Positions 27,697-39,710 of a stretch of DNA of 64,000 bases are shown here, in pieces. Under the pieces are notes generated by a model, which was not told the origin of the DNA, ran no database searches, and worked only from the letters and a program-made list of their open reading frames with translations. Every line of letters starts with the position of its first letter. Positions within the stretch are counted from its first letter, which is position 1. Source of the DNA: Neocallimastix lanati (nom. inval.) (lineage: Eukaryota; Neocallimastigomycota; Neocallimastigomycetes; Neocallimastigales; Neocallimastigaceae); the NCBI GenBank assembly GCA_016946835.1, contig JACVTC010000038.1:61001-125000 (forward strand). Direction: 5' to 3'. The translations under genes and the position numbers were made by a program.

Positions 27697-28432
27697 TTTC
27701 AATTTATTTCAATATACAAAAAAAAATAAGTAATTTATTGAATCTAAATAATTTCCTGTTTATTCAAAATATCTTTTTAAAAATTATTATTTATTCCCTT
27801 TATAAATTTCACCGGTCTTTTATTAAGTTTATTATTGCTTATAATGTTTAAATTGGACTGTATATCAAATATTTATCCTTATTTTATAAATTGGACCGTA
27901 TATCAATGAGTTATCCTTACTTTAAAAATTTAAATGAATTTAAATATTTATTTTTATTTTATAAATTGAATTATATATCAAATAATTAACTTTAATTTTT
28001 ATAAATTTATATCAATGTTAAAAACTGTTTTTAACAAAATTATAAAATGAATTAATTCATAAAATGTTTTATAAACCTTTACTTTAAAAGTTTAATAATA
28101 ATAATAAATAAATAAAACTTATATATATATATATTACCATATAATAAGTTTGAAATTTCATTAAATATATTAATAAAAAAAAATAAAATAAAATAAAAAT
28201 AAATTTATTAAATTAAAATCTAATTATCGATTATTAACAAAAAATACTAATAATTATTTATAAATTTTTTTAATATTAAAATATTTTCTTTTATTTTTTA
28301 CCTTATTCTTTATATATTAATTCTAATATAAATATATATTATTGATTCTAATTTATAAAAAATTTCAAAGTCCAACATAACACCTTCAAAATATTGTATT
28401 TTATACACAATTAATAATATTAAATATTAAAA

Positions 28433-28464
<32 letters not shown>

Positions 28465-29218
28465 TAAAAAAATTTTATACAGTATTTTTTTATAAAAAAA
28501 GAAAAATGACCAAAATATTATTAATTATTAATAATAAATGATTTTCTTTTATCATATATGTACTTATTTAAATTAATTCTATTAATTTATTATATAATTT
28601 ATTATAGAATATTTATAATATATTATATATAATCATTTTTGTATTTAATAAAGTATTAATTATTATAAGAAATATCGTAAAAAAAAAAAAAAAAAAAAAA
28701 AAAAAACATTTTTAAATTGTTTTAATTTATATGTATATTAATACATATATTGCAATATATTGATTTTAATTTTAAAATAAAAAATTAACACAAAAATGTA
28801 TAAAATATTTCAAGATTTTACTTTTAGTTAATTCAATATATTTTTTAAAAAAAAAAAGTAAATAAAATATCATTATTAAAACTTAAAGATGTATATTTTT
28901 TTTGAAAAGTTGTATCTTTTCATTTGTTAAATTAAATCTATTTAAATTTACAAGTAGTTGCAATATGAATTAATATTAAAATATTATATAATTTCAAAAC
29001 TATATCTTCTTTATATTCATTATTTCCATTAACATATTTTATTTTGGTTTTTTATTTTACAAAATATTCATTTATAAATATAATAGACATAATAAATATA
29101 GTGTAAAATTTTTTAAACTTTTTTAATTTTAATTTTTTTTATAATTTTAATTTTAATTTTTTATTCACATTATTATTTAATAATATTTGTTATGGCATAA
29201 ATTACATAAAAAAAAAAT
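27697..29218. other. Intergenic, upstream of the HECT gene
   Basis: This 1.5 kb spacer should include the HECT gene promoter. The words TTGGACTGTATATCAA and TTGGACCGTATATCAA at about 27854 and 27894 belong to a degenerate repeat of about 45 to 60 bases. Poly(A) runs sit at 28680-28705. No coding frame is seen. Confidence 0.5.
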
Positions 29219-29702
29219 TTTTTTTTTTTTTTTTTTTTACTCCGGTGTCTACCACCCTTTTAGCCCCCTTCAAGGTATGGGAATATTAAAGTAGTTACAA
29301 CACATTGTTATACTTTTACATTAGCTGGTATTACCACTGTTGGAAGGCTTTACGGTTCAACATTGACACTCTGATATGCATATTATTGCTGAGAATTTTT
29401 TATGTCCGCTTTTTCCTGAAGAGCCTCTCCAGTTCCTAATTTCCCTTTGGAGTGAAGAGAAGCTAGAATAACTTAACCCAATATGATACGTTCTAGCTCA
29501 CTAGGTAATGGTATATTAGTCCGAAAGATTTCTTTTTTTTTTTTTTTTTTTTTTTTGTAGAATTTATCTACATGCCTATGTGCACTCATATGTTAGGTAT
29601 TCCTCCTGTAAATATATTAAAATGACATATGCTAGGAATTCTCCTGGTAAATATATTTAAGATGACACAATAAGGTTTTTTTTTTTTTTGTTTTTTTTTT
29701 TT
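29219..29702 (-). mobile_element. Two poly(T)-headed segments, SINE- or retroelement-tail-like
   Basis: A T run (29219-29238) is followed by about 290 bases of clearly less AT-rich, non-coding sequence. A second T run (29531-29556) is followed by about 130 bases containing a doubled 40-base unit with GGTATTCCTCCTGTAAATAT and GGAATTCTCCTGGTAAATAT. A poly(T) border followed by unusual composition is what a reverse-transcribed insert on the minus strand would show. I saw no coding domain and no clear polymerase III boxes. Confidence 0.4.
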
Positions 29703-30001
29703 AAAGAAAATGGCAAATAATTCTAATATATTTATAATTTTATAAAATAAAATTATTCATAATTTTAATATTTATTCTGAACAAAATACGTTGTAATCTA
29801 TTTTTAAACTTGACCGAAATTATTTAATAGATTCAGAAATAGCTAATTATATATTTAGTTATATTTATATATTATACTAAGAGAATTATTATTTTTTTTT
29901 TTTAAGTATTTAATAATTTTAATAAAAAAATTTTTTTTTGCATATTAAAAAAGTATTTTTGTAATTGTTATTATTTCTTTTTTTTTTTGTTTTTGTTTTA
30001 A

Positions 30002-30339
<338 letters not shown>

Positions 30340-30839
30340 AGAATTGGAATTTATATGTTAACTTTATTAAATGAATATATTATGATTATGGGTTATTTTG
30401 GGTTACTTAATATTATTAACTAAAGATTTATACTAAATAAATTTACATTGGGGAGTGTGCATTTCGAAAATTTTTATTACATAAATTTGTATTTTGTTGT
30501 ATGGCTTAAATATTTTTAATTTTAAGCCACTTAATTTTATTAAAAATTTAATGAATAATTATTAATTAATTAAATAAATAAAATTACAATTTTCAAAAAT
30601 TTTCAAACACGTAATCTTACGTGGGGCGTATATCTAATTGTATCATAATTTTGTGGCTTTTTTCTACAATTTTTAAAAAGCCATATATTCACAATATGGC
30701 GTGAATAATAAATGTGGTGATATTTTATGACGAAAATTTATAAGCCACCAAGAATTTGGCGAAATTTAACTGGACGAAATTCAACTTTTGGCGAAATACA
30801 ACACTTCAATAAATAATAATTAGGTTAGGTATTTCTATT

Positions 30840-31105
30840 TAACATTGAAAAATAAAATAAAAATAAATAAACATTTTATTTTTTAATGCTTAAAAAATAA
30901 AATAAAAATAAGAAATAAGAAAACTTTTTTTTTAAACATTGAAAAATAAAATAAAAATAAATAAACATCTTATTTTTTAAGCATCGAAAAATAAAAAAAA
31001 AAAAAAAATAAGAAATAAGAAAACTTCTTTTTTAAACATTAAAAAATAAAATAAAAATAAATAAAAATTTATTTTTTAAGCATTAAAAAATAAAAAAAAT
31101 AAAGT
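30840..31105. repeat. Left subterminal tandem repeat of the MULE
   Basis: Three copies of a unit of about 95 to 98 bases occur, each starting near AACATTGAAAAATAAAAT (about 30841, 30937 and 31035) and containing a TTATTTTTTAAGCAT-like word. Subterminal repeats in DNA transposons can act as transposase binding sites; that role is only a suggestion here. Confidence 0.75.
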
Positions 31106-31318
31106 AAAACAAAAAAAATAAAAAATAAAAATAAAAATAAATAAATAAAATAGTAAATAAAGAAATAATAAATAATTAATAATTAAATAATTATTTAAAT
31201 AATTATATAATTAATTAAAAAAAGGTTTATTATTTTAAATATTAAAAAAAAAAAAAAAGTTTCAAAGCATTTAAAAGTATATTTATTAAAATATTTTATT
31301 GAAAAATTTTAATTATTA

Positions 31319-32677
31319 ATGGAAGACAATATAGAAATTGAAATAAGTGAAACAAATCGAGGAAATGAACAAATTATTATTAATAAAAAACACAAATTTA
31401 ATTTTTCATTTCAAAGGAAAGATAAATCAAAAATTTATAGATGCACTGAATATAAGACTTTAAATAAATGTAAATCTTTAATTATTTTAAATGATAAAAA
31501 GGAGGTTTTAAAATATGAAAGTTTACATAACCATCTCGAAAAAGAAATTGATGTGTCTATATCAGTAGCAAAGCATAAAATTAAGGAAGAAATTAAGAAA
31601 AATTCAATTCCTATGGATATAAAACCTAAACATATATTTAATGCCGTTTCTCAAGAAATGGGACTTATATGTCCCGAATATAGTACAATTAGATCCCAAA
31701 TAATAAGAAATATAAATAAACAATTTCCTCCAAACATAAAAGGTTTTGATGATATTCCCATTGAATCAGAATATTATAAAACTAAAAGAAATGAAAATTT
31801 TATGATATTTAAAAATACTGATCTAATAATCTTTCAATCACCATTCCAAGCATATTTATTTTCGAATTATCATAAAAATATATTTGTGGACGGTACATTT
31901 TATGCAGCACCGAAATTTAGTTATCAGTTATTTATAACAAGAACTTATGTTGGGGAATTTAATATGCTTTACACTACTTCCATTTCTATATTAAAAAATA
32001 AAAAACAATCTACATATGAAACATTATTTAAAGAAATAAAAAAAAATGCAAATAAATTTAGGAGTAATACATTAATTACTACAATTAATTTTCATTGTGA
32101 TTTTGAACAAGGTATATCTAATGCCGCAAAAAAAGTTTTTCCCAATATAAATATTAAATATTGTGTTTGGCATTACAAAAGATCATTAGAAAAACAAAAA
32201 AATATATTATGTTATCATGAAGTGAAGAATAATAATGATGTATATATTTATTATAAAGCTATTTCGAACTTACCGTTTATAAACCCTAACTATATATTTG
32301 ATATTTATATTATAATAAAAAGAATTTGTCAAAAAAAAAAAAAATATAATAATTTTCTGCAATTTTTAGAATATTTTAATAAAAATTATTTACTTAAGTA
32401 TAATGTTAATAATTGGAATTATTATGAAAATATAGAGCATTTAACAAACAATGCATCAGAATCTTATAATAGCTACATAAATAATATATTTCCAAATAAA
32501 CCTTTATTTTATAAATTAATATATATATTAAAAGAAGAAGAAAACTTATCTTATAATGATTATCAAAGGAGAACTAAAGGAAATTGGAAAAAAAAGCAAA
32601 AAATATTTAGTGCAACTGATGAAATTAAAATTTTAATTGAAAATTACAAAAGTAAGGAAATAAATTTATTTTTATAA
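31319..32677 (+). CDS. MULE transposase with FLYWCH-like zinc finger
   Basis: The product has 452 residues and no introns. The N-terminus (about 25-75) has the FLYWCH-like layout F.F.RKDKS..YRC....CKSLII....HNH, likely a DNA-binding finger. The core has the MULE transposase pattern, with Asp191 in FVDGTFYAAP, Asp261 in HCDFEQG, CVWHYKR shortly after, and Glu381 in NNASESYNSYINN. These three are my candidates for the DDE triad. Overlapping the stop codon in the next frame, 32676-32759 reads NGCNRNELIKLWKECLIDLN. It looks like the true C-terminus cut off by a one-base change in a T run. The protein may therefore be slightly truncated. It lies between the two inverted repeats and should cut and paste the element. 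Confidence 0.92.
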   Translation: MEDNIEIEISETNRGNEQIIINKKHKFNFSFQRKDKSKIYRCTEYKTLNKCKSLIILNDKKEVLKYESLHNHLEKEIDVSISVAKHKIKEEIKKNSIPMDIKPKHIFNAVSQEMGLICPEYSTIRSQIIRNINKQFPPNIKGFDDIPIESEYYKTKRNENFMIFKNTDLIIFQSPFQAYLFSNYHKNIFVDGTFYAAPKFSYQLFITRTYVGEFNMLYTTSISILKNKKQSTYETLFKEIKKNANKFRSNTLITTINFHCDFEQGISNAAKKVFPNINIKYCVWHYKRSLEKQKNILCYHEVKNNNDVYIYYKAISNLPFINPNYIFDIYIIIKRICQKKKKYNNFLQFLEYFNKNYLLKYNVNNWNYYENIEHLTNNASESYNSYINNIFPNKPLFYKLIYILKEEENLSYNDYQRRTKGNWKKKQKIFSATDEIKILIENYKSKEINLFL

Positions 32678-32759
32678 TGGATGCAACAGAAATGAATTAA
32701 TTAAATTATGGAAAGAATGTTTAATTGATTTAAACGATATAAATATTAATTTAAAATAA

Positions 32760-33429
32760 ATAATCTTAATTTAAAAAAATGCTAGAAAAATACAAATTTA
32801 TTTACCTATTGTGTTTATTTAATAATCTTAATAGAAATTATCTTTTAGTTATTTTTATTAAGTAATTTATAACTAAAACCGATTTATTTGATACTAGTTA
32901 AAATTTTATTAATATCAATATCAATATTATATAATTATAAATTTTATTAATATCAATATCAATATTATATAATTATAAATTTTATTAATATCAATATACT
33001 TTTCAAAATTAATTAAGGTATTAAAAATATTAAATTCAATAAAAGATTTTTATTATTTTATTAAAATTATAATTGTTATTATTATATTTTAATAATAATT
33101 GATTCATATTGATCAAACATTATAAATATTACTATGCAAATAATTAATTATTTTAATAGGATCAATTATTCAACTCTTATTGTTTTAATTTTTAATTCTT
33201 ATATCATTTAAATTAATATATATATATATATCGTTTATGAAAATATGAATTATAAATAATTAAAATTATTTACTTTTCATTTAAATTTTTTTATTTACTA
33301 TAATAAAATATAATAATTAAAAGACAAACGTTATTATAACTAATTTTTTTTTTTTTTAGAAAAATAAATGAAAAAAATTAAAATATATAAGATTCCTATA
33401 TATATAAAATAATTATTATATTTTATTTT
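32760..33429. other. MULE interior, non-coding
   Basis: This is AT-rich sequence between the transposase gene and the satellite. A 42-bp unit containing AATTTTATTAATATCAATAT is repeated about 2.6 times at 32898-33000. No coding frame is seen. Confidence 0.6.
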
Positions 33430-34775
33430 ATTATATATTTTTTTTATTTTATTTTATTTTATTTTATTGTATTTTATTTTATTATATTTTTTTTTATTTT
33501 ATTTTATTTTATTTTATTTTATTTTATTTCATTTTATTTTATTTTATTTTATTTTATTTTATTTTATAATATTTTATTTTATTTTATTTTATTTTATTTT
33601 ATTTTTTATTTATATTTCAACTATTTATTTTATTTTATTTTATTCAATCTGTACTTATATTTATGTTTCTACTATTCATTTTATTTTATTTTATTTTATT
33701 TTATTTTATTTTATTTTATTTTATTTTATTTTATTTTATTTTATTTTATTTTATTTTATTTTATTTTATTTTATTTTATTTTATTTTATTTTATTTTATT
33801 TTATTTTATTTTATTTTATTTTATTTTATTTTATTTTATTTTATTTTATTTTATTTTATTTTATTTTATTTTATTTTATTTTATTTTATTTTATTTTATT
33901 TTATTCTATTCAATCTGTACTTTATATTCAAATTTCAACTATTTATTTTATTTTATTTTATTTTATTTTATTTTATTTTATTTTATTTTATTTTATTTTA
34001 TTCTATTCAATCTGTACTTTATATTCAAATTTCAACTATTTATTTTATTTTATTTTATTTTATTTTATTTTATTTTATTTTATTTTATTTTATTTTATTT
34101 TATTTTATTTTATTTTATTTTATTTTATTTTATTTTATTTTATTCAATCTGTACTTATATTTATGTTTCTACTATTCATTTTATTTTATTTTATTTTATT
34201 TTATTTTATTTTATTCAATCTGTACTTATATTTATGTTTCTACTATTCATTTTATTTTATTTTATTTTATTTTATTTTATTTTATTTTATTTTATTTTAT
34301 TTTATTTTATTTTATTTTATTTTACTTTATTTTATTTTATTTTATTTTATTTTATTTTATTTTATTCAATCTGTACTTATATTTATGTTTCTACTATTCA
34401 TTTTATTTTATTTTATTTTATTTTATTTTATTTTATTTTATTTTATTCAATCTGTACTTATATTTATGTTTCTACTATTCATTTTATTTTATTTTATTTT
34501 ATTTTATTTTATTTTATTTTATTTTATTCAATCTGTACTTATATTTATGTTTCTACTATTCATTTTATTTATTTTATTTTATTTTATTTTATTTTATTTT
34601 ATTTTATTTTATTTTATTTTATTTTATTTTATTTTATTTTATTTTATTTTATTTTATTTTATTTTATTTTATTTTATTTTATTTTATTTTATTTTATTTT
34701 ATTTTATTCAATCTGTACTTTCTTATTTAATATTCTACTTTTTATTTTATTTTATTATATTTTATTTTATTCAAT
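33430..34775. repeat. TTTTA satellite with regularly placed spacer units
   Basis: Runs of TTTTA are broken about ten times by a spacer beginning TTCAATCTGTACT (near 33644, 33908, 34007, 34143, 34213, 34364, 34445, 34527, 34708 and a diverged one near 34769). Most continue TATATTTATGTTTCTACTATTCA. A second spacer type continues TTATATTCAAATTTCAACTATT (33908 and 34007). The TTTTA runs vary from about 25 to over 230 bases. The long open frames across it in several registers are repeat artefacts. Confidence 0.95.
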
Positions 34776-35056
34776 CTGCATTTTCTGTTGATAATATAAA
34801 CAAGGTATTAATGTATTAATAATAATTAATAATATTTAAAATAAAATAAAAAAAATATAATAATTATTTTATATACGTAGTAATTATATATATATATATA
34901 TATTTATTTAATTTTCTAAAAAAAATTTTTTTAGTCATAATAAACGTTTGTCTTAATTATTTTTATTATTATTTAAAAATTTATTTATTCATTTATAATT
35001 TATTCATTCATTCATTTATTTATCACATTATAATACGCCATGTTTTCCGAAATACA
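34776..35056. other. MULE right interior
   Basis: This is AT-rich sequence between the satellite and the right inverted repeat. It contains TA runs and a TTCATTCATTCATTTATTTA stretch. I see no coding frame. Confidence 0.6.
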
Positions 35057-35186
35057 ATACAACAAAATACAAATTTATGTAATAAAAATTTTCGAAATGA
35101 CACACCCCCATTTACATTGTATTAATGATTATATTGTGGCTTGTAAATTTAATTTATTACAATATGTATTAATATATTTGACATGT

Positions 35187-36305
35187 CATAAGCATTTCAA
35201 ATATTTGTTTGGAAGTTGAATCAAAATTACTTATCTCGCTTCCTCCTAAAAATTCAAATATTTTATATCAATTGAATTTTGGATTTCCTTGTTATAATAT
35301 TTTTATGTAATATCTTGTGTATGTATATTATTTATCATAATTAACTTTAGGTAATATAATGCTCTTCACTTGAAGGCATCGTACAATCACACTTAGTAGT
35401 TTAATGAGTTATAACTCTTCTATGTTATGTTTGTTATTAACTTATAGTTCTTATACGTATTTGTTAAAATAGTTGTAGATAAGCACCGTATGTTGTTAAG
35501 TTTAATGCTTTTTCCAGTTAGGCAATAATTGATACTTTTAGATTAGAAACAACTGGTGATTGTGAATGTTATGTAAACTACATATCAACTTATGGTAACA
35601 TCAATAAGATTTTAGTTATAATAAGTAATTAGAAATATTGAATAGTTTCAAATAGAATAAGATGAGATTAAAACTTCATCAAATTATACAACTCATTGGT
35701 TAAATATTATGCTTTTCTTGTATTGAAGCATCTAGCCATCTTTTTTTGTATTTACATGTGTATAGTTAATTGTATAAGTATATACTTTGGACAGCTTAGC
35801 AATAAGCCTTCAAGTTGTGTACTTTTGTTGGTTAAGAAGTAACCAAAGTGTCACTCTTTGTGGTTAAGATGAAACCTTTTATAACTTCTCTTTTGTAGGT
35901 TTAGTATGAACCTTAAGATTGCGTATAATGTAGTAGTTGTATTATGTTTGATGAACCTATTATGCTTATTTTATTTGTAACTATATTATCTTGTATTTTA
36001 TATTTGATATTTGACGGTTTGTGGATTAACCAAAAAAAAAAAAAAAAAAAAAAAAAAAAACATTACTCATAGCTAATTTATCATTAAAATTTTAATTAAT
36101 TTTGATTGAATACATGTTAGGTTTCACAACAATCATTTATTATTTATGACTAGCTTTTTTTGGTTTCTGTCATTTTAAAATATTAAGGATTTGAATTTTC
36201 AATAATTTTCTCTTCCAACATAATGTTAAGGGTTATATAATGATTTGTCCAGCTTAGGATTCATCTTTCAGAGAATCCTATCGAGAATCACTGAGACCCT
36301 TAATC
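35187..36305. other. Segment between two copies of the 185-bp repeat
   Basis: About 1.1 kb of non-coding sequence that is less AT-rich than the intergenic background. Short echoes include GGTTAAGAAGTAACC and GGTTAAGATGAAACC near 35829 and 35871. An A run lies at 36033-36060. Direct repeats on both sides make a defunct LTR element possible, but I saw no primer-binding site, polypurine tract or protein. Confidence 0.5.
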
Positions 36306-36404
36306 TATTAGAGAATTGGAATTTATATGTTAACTTTATTAAATGAATATATTACGATTAAGGGTTATTTTGGGTTACTTATATTGTTAAGTTAACTAAA
36401 GATT

Positions 36405-36439
<35 letters not shown>

Positions 36440-36589
36440 CAGGGAAGAGAATACACTTCCAAAACTTTATTAATTTTATTTTAAAAAATACATGTAGGTG
36501 AAAAGTACATTTGAAATTAAAAAATAAAAAAATTTAAAAAATAAAAAAATAAAAAAGCTCGAAAATACTATATATTTCGGCAAGTTGTA

Positions 36590-38990
36590 CTATGCGGGAA
36601 TTTTTCCCTTCCTAACAAATAAAAAAGAAATAAAACCTAGAAGTAACATCTTTAAAATAGATAGTGTGGTGTCCACTAAACTCTCCCCGGATTCATCATT
36701 TATTGAACTACTAGGGCGAGATTCATCCTTCGTAGAAATAGATGCTGATCCTGTATTATCATTATGCCTTATCAGTACGACGTCGACGCTCTTGGATAAG
36801 TTTGGTATTTTACAATACCTATCAAATAATAGCTCAAACGAACTACTTATGATAGGTATTGCTCTTGTTAAGAATTCCGCCAAGCCCACAATTTTTGGAA
36901 CAGGTGACTCAGATGAACCTTTGAAAAGTAGTTCATTTAATTGTCTCTGTTCCCCACTATCGAAATGTAGTTCATTTAAAACTAAAGTCCCACCAAGAAG
37001 GAACAAGTATATATAATGATTGGTATAATCTTCAAAATTAGAAATAGAGTCATAGGAAGAAAGAGGAATAAACACTCTAATCTTCCTAAGGAATAAAACA
37101 TAGAGATCATCGATGAAATTTAAAGAATTCCATCTAAAAGATGCAAGAGCATCGCATTTAAAAATCCGATGTTCAAAAGATTGTTTATCTTCGCCACAAC
37201 AGGGGCAAGACTTGGGACAATCTTCTGAAACTCTACCCATTCTAATAGCAATAGTAGTATTGTATTTATAGCCACAGCTTAAACGTATAATCCTAAGTTG
37301 AATTGGGGATATTTTAAGCTGAGCATAATTATAGCTTTATTGTTTGAGAACTTATTAAAATCGTAATTTTGACCTTTAATACTTTGAAATTTGGCAACTG
37401 ATTTCCAGTAACGTTCTAAAATATCGTCATATTTTTCACATTTATATTTTTTGATTTTTTTATACAATGTTCTAGATCCTTTAGTCCAGGAATAATAAGG
37501 CATTTTGGGAATAGATTTAATAAGATCCTTTATAATACAGTTTGATTTACTCCATTTTGCAAATGATTTAATCTGTAAGGCTGCGCAAACACCAGCAATA
37601 GAAGGAATGCTTAGATCTCGAGATAAAGCATAAGTACTCAAGGTAGAATTATGTCTAATATAGTCATTGTCTTCTGAACTTGTTTTACCATTTTTAGAGA
37701 AGGAGCCGATACACCAAAATAGACCAGTATTAATTAATGTTTGAATTCTGGCCGTCCTAGATTTGTTTGAACCAAGTAAAGGAAAATAATAATAAATTTT
37801 CCTAATAACAAAGAATTGAAGAACTTTTTTCTTGTATGCAATAGGGATAAGTTTATTTGAGAAGAAACGTGTAAATGAAAGAAGGGATTTTCTAACTTTA
37901 AAATGCATGTGAGATATAATGTGTTCTAGTAAGAGATCATCAGAAAAAGGAATACCAAGATAAATATAACTAGAAACTTTAGGAATAACATTCATTCCTA
38001 AATAGAAGGTTGGGTCACTATAGTATGGAGGAGATTTGAAGTTCATTGGTTTTATAACCAATAGTAGCACATTTTTCAATACCAAAAGTCATTTCATTTA
38101 AATTAGCCCATTTATGTACCTTTTTTAATAATTTTTCTAAATTTTTTGCACTTGGAGCAATGAAAACAACATCATCAGCAAAGAGTCCACCACAACACTT
38201 TTTTCTTCCAATATTAACACCATACTTTTCACAGTCATTTAATATATCATTGATGAATAAATTGAATAAGATCGGAGATAATGGACAACCTTGACGAACA
38301 CCTCTTTTAATAGGAAATTCATTTGATAACATTGAAGCAAATCGAGCACGTGCTTTAGATGATGATATGAGGGACTTTTATGTGCAATAATTTATAAGCA
38401 GTGGGTTTTAAATAATGGTAGTTTAGTAAAATTTATTAATAATATTATAATATTCGTACAATTAAAATAATAATTCTAATTCCTAAAAATTTACAAGCGA
38501 GTTCTCTATTTCTAATATAAATAATTTAATTTATAAGAAATAGGTAATATATTAATTATATATTCTAATATATAGAACTATATAAATTTTATATGAAATA
38601 AAGTATTATAATTATTATAATTATAATAATACATATTGAAATAAAATAAAATAAAATAATTATTATCAAAAAGATATAAATTTAATATTTAATAATTATT
38701 ATTAAATATACAAATATGTTACTACACATATTTGTTTTATATCAATGAAGTATATAAATTACATAGAAAATCAAAACATTTACCACGTACTCCATAATGA
38801 TATAATTTAGTAAGAATGTTAAAAATAGGAACTGAATCATAAGCTTTTTTAAGATCTAAAAAGGCTAAATATGTGAATTTTCCTTGAAATTTTCTTCTTT
38901 GGCAAATTTCTCTAACGAAAATGAATAAACTAATGCATTCTTCACGGTTGCGAAAACCAAATTGTTCAGGTCTAATGAAATTGTGTGAGA
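36590..38990 (-). pseudogene. Non-LTR reverse transcriptase ORF2, disrupted
   Basis: Read from 38990 down, it gives a fingers part (HNFIRPEQFGFRNREE), motif A AFLDLKKAYDSVP and the palm start up to about 38760. It then breaks off. From about 38375 it resumes with KARARFAS, the B motif GVRQGCPLSPILFN and the catalytic FADDVVFIA (about 38155-38185). One frameshift follows at about 38035 and another at about 37300. The C-terminus (37240-36590) carries the finger CPCCGED..FEHRIFKC.....FR and ends with LVDTTLSILKMLLLG. It is the best-kept copy of this family in the window, and it is not functional. Confidence 0.88.
38385..38760. other. AT-rich insertion inside the reverse transcriptase
   Basis: About 370 bases of extreme AT sequence separate two parts of the reverse transcriptase that are normally continuous (between the motif A and B regions). 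It contains ATTATTAT-rich palindromic stretches such as ATAATTATTATAATTATAAT near 38610. No target duplication is clear. It could be a small non-autonomous element or filler sequence. Confidence 0.6.
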
Positions 38991-39092
38991 AACTAAAGAT
39001 TTAAACTAATAGAAATTTACATGTATTTATATGTTAATATTGTGGCTCGTGAATTTAACTTATTACAATATGCATTAATATATTTGACATGT

Positions 39093-39264
39093 ATTAAATA
39101 CACTTCAATAAGTTAATATGTTTTCAATAAATATAACATTTATTTCATATGTTTTACATATTCTAACAAATATAACTATTATTATATTATTTATATTATT
39201 ATTATATTCTTATTATTATTATTTTTATTATAATAAAAGAATTGAAATACTGAATTCTTATTTA

Positions 39265-39308
<44 letters not shown>

Positions 39309-39677
39309 ATAAAAGACATATGAAATACATACACTAAAATTTTTATTTATATATTAAAAAATTCAAATAAAACAATACTGAAAAATGAAAGTTAAGAATT
39401 ATATATATATTCATTTTATCGACTTAATATTATGTATATTTCAATGTATATAATATATTTTATAAATAAATATTTATTTTATTTAATATTTGTTTTTTTT
39501 TTATTTTTATTATTAGTATAATTAAATAAGTAATATATAATATAATTTCTGAAAATATAAATTATATTTTATCTATTTAGTAATATCTAGTAATAATCTA
39601 GTAATAATCTATTGATGCGTCTATTTTGATAATGAATAATTAATAATGAATAATTATATTAAATAAATAATAAACTT

Positions 39678-39710
<33 letters not shown>

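Larger units (their letters stand above)
30441..35118 (+). mobile_element. Mutator-like DNA transposon (MULE) with 9-bp target duplication
   Basis: The element spans 30450-35109. Its ends are 53-bp inverted repeats (30450-30502 and 35057-35109) that differ only near the outer tip (GGGGAGTGTGC against GGGGGTGTGTC). Both are flanked by the 9-base direct repeat ATTTACATT (30441-30449 and 35110-35118), the duplication length typical of MULEs. An uninterrupted relative of the target at 39004-39035 shows what the empty site looks like. Inside are a transposase gene, a left subterminal tandem repeat and a large TTTTA-based satellite. The near-identical termini suggest fairly recent movement. Confidence 0.95.
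36394..39003 (-). mobile_element. 5'-truncated non-LTR retrotransposon with poly(A) and 13-bp target duplication
   Basis: The insert spans 36407-38990 on the minus strand. AACTAAAGATTTA stands at both borders (36394-36406 and 38991-39003). The left border begins with about 29 T (36407-36435), the poly(A) tail of the minus-strand element. The 3' end next to it (GTATTCTCTTCCCTGTCT) matches the end of the plus-strand copy at about 4685-4706. The 5' end stops within the reverse transcriptase fingers, the usual result of incomplete target-primed reverse transcription. Confidence 0.93.
36306..39092. repeat. Dispersed ~185-bp repeat, copy 2, split by a non-LTR insertion
   Basis: 36306-36406 and 39004-39092 are the two halves. 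The sequence from 39004 aligns with the MULE target and its right flank (35110-35186) without the MULE. It therefore serves as an approximate empty site. Confidence 0.8.

Noticed and set aside
33430-34775. CRISPR-like pattern of a repeated word at intervals
   Set aside because: The constant unit is separated by variable lengths of TTTTA, not by unique spacers of equal size, and the genome is eukaryotic.
33467-34819. Long open frames of Phe, Ile, Leu and Tyr on the plus strand
   Set aside because: They run through the TTTTA satellite in three overlapping registers. A five-base repeat without stop codons keeps all frames open, so this is not evidence of a gene.
36585-37016. Plus-strand frame of 143 codons
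   Set aside because: It is the antisense shadow of the non-LTR C-terminal coding sequence, which carries the Cys-rich finger on the minus strand.
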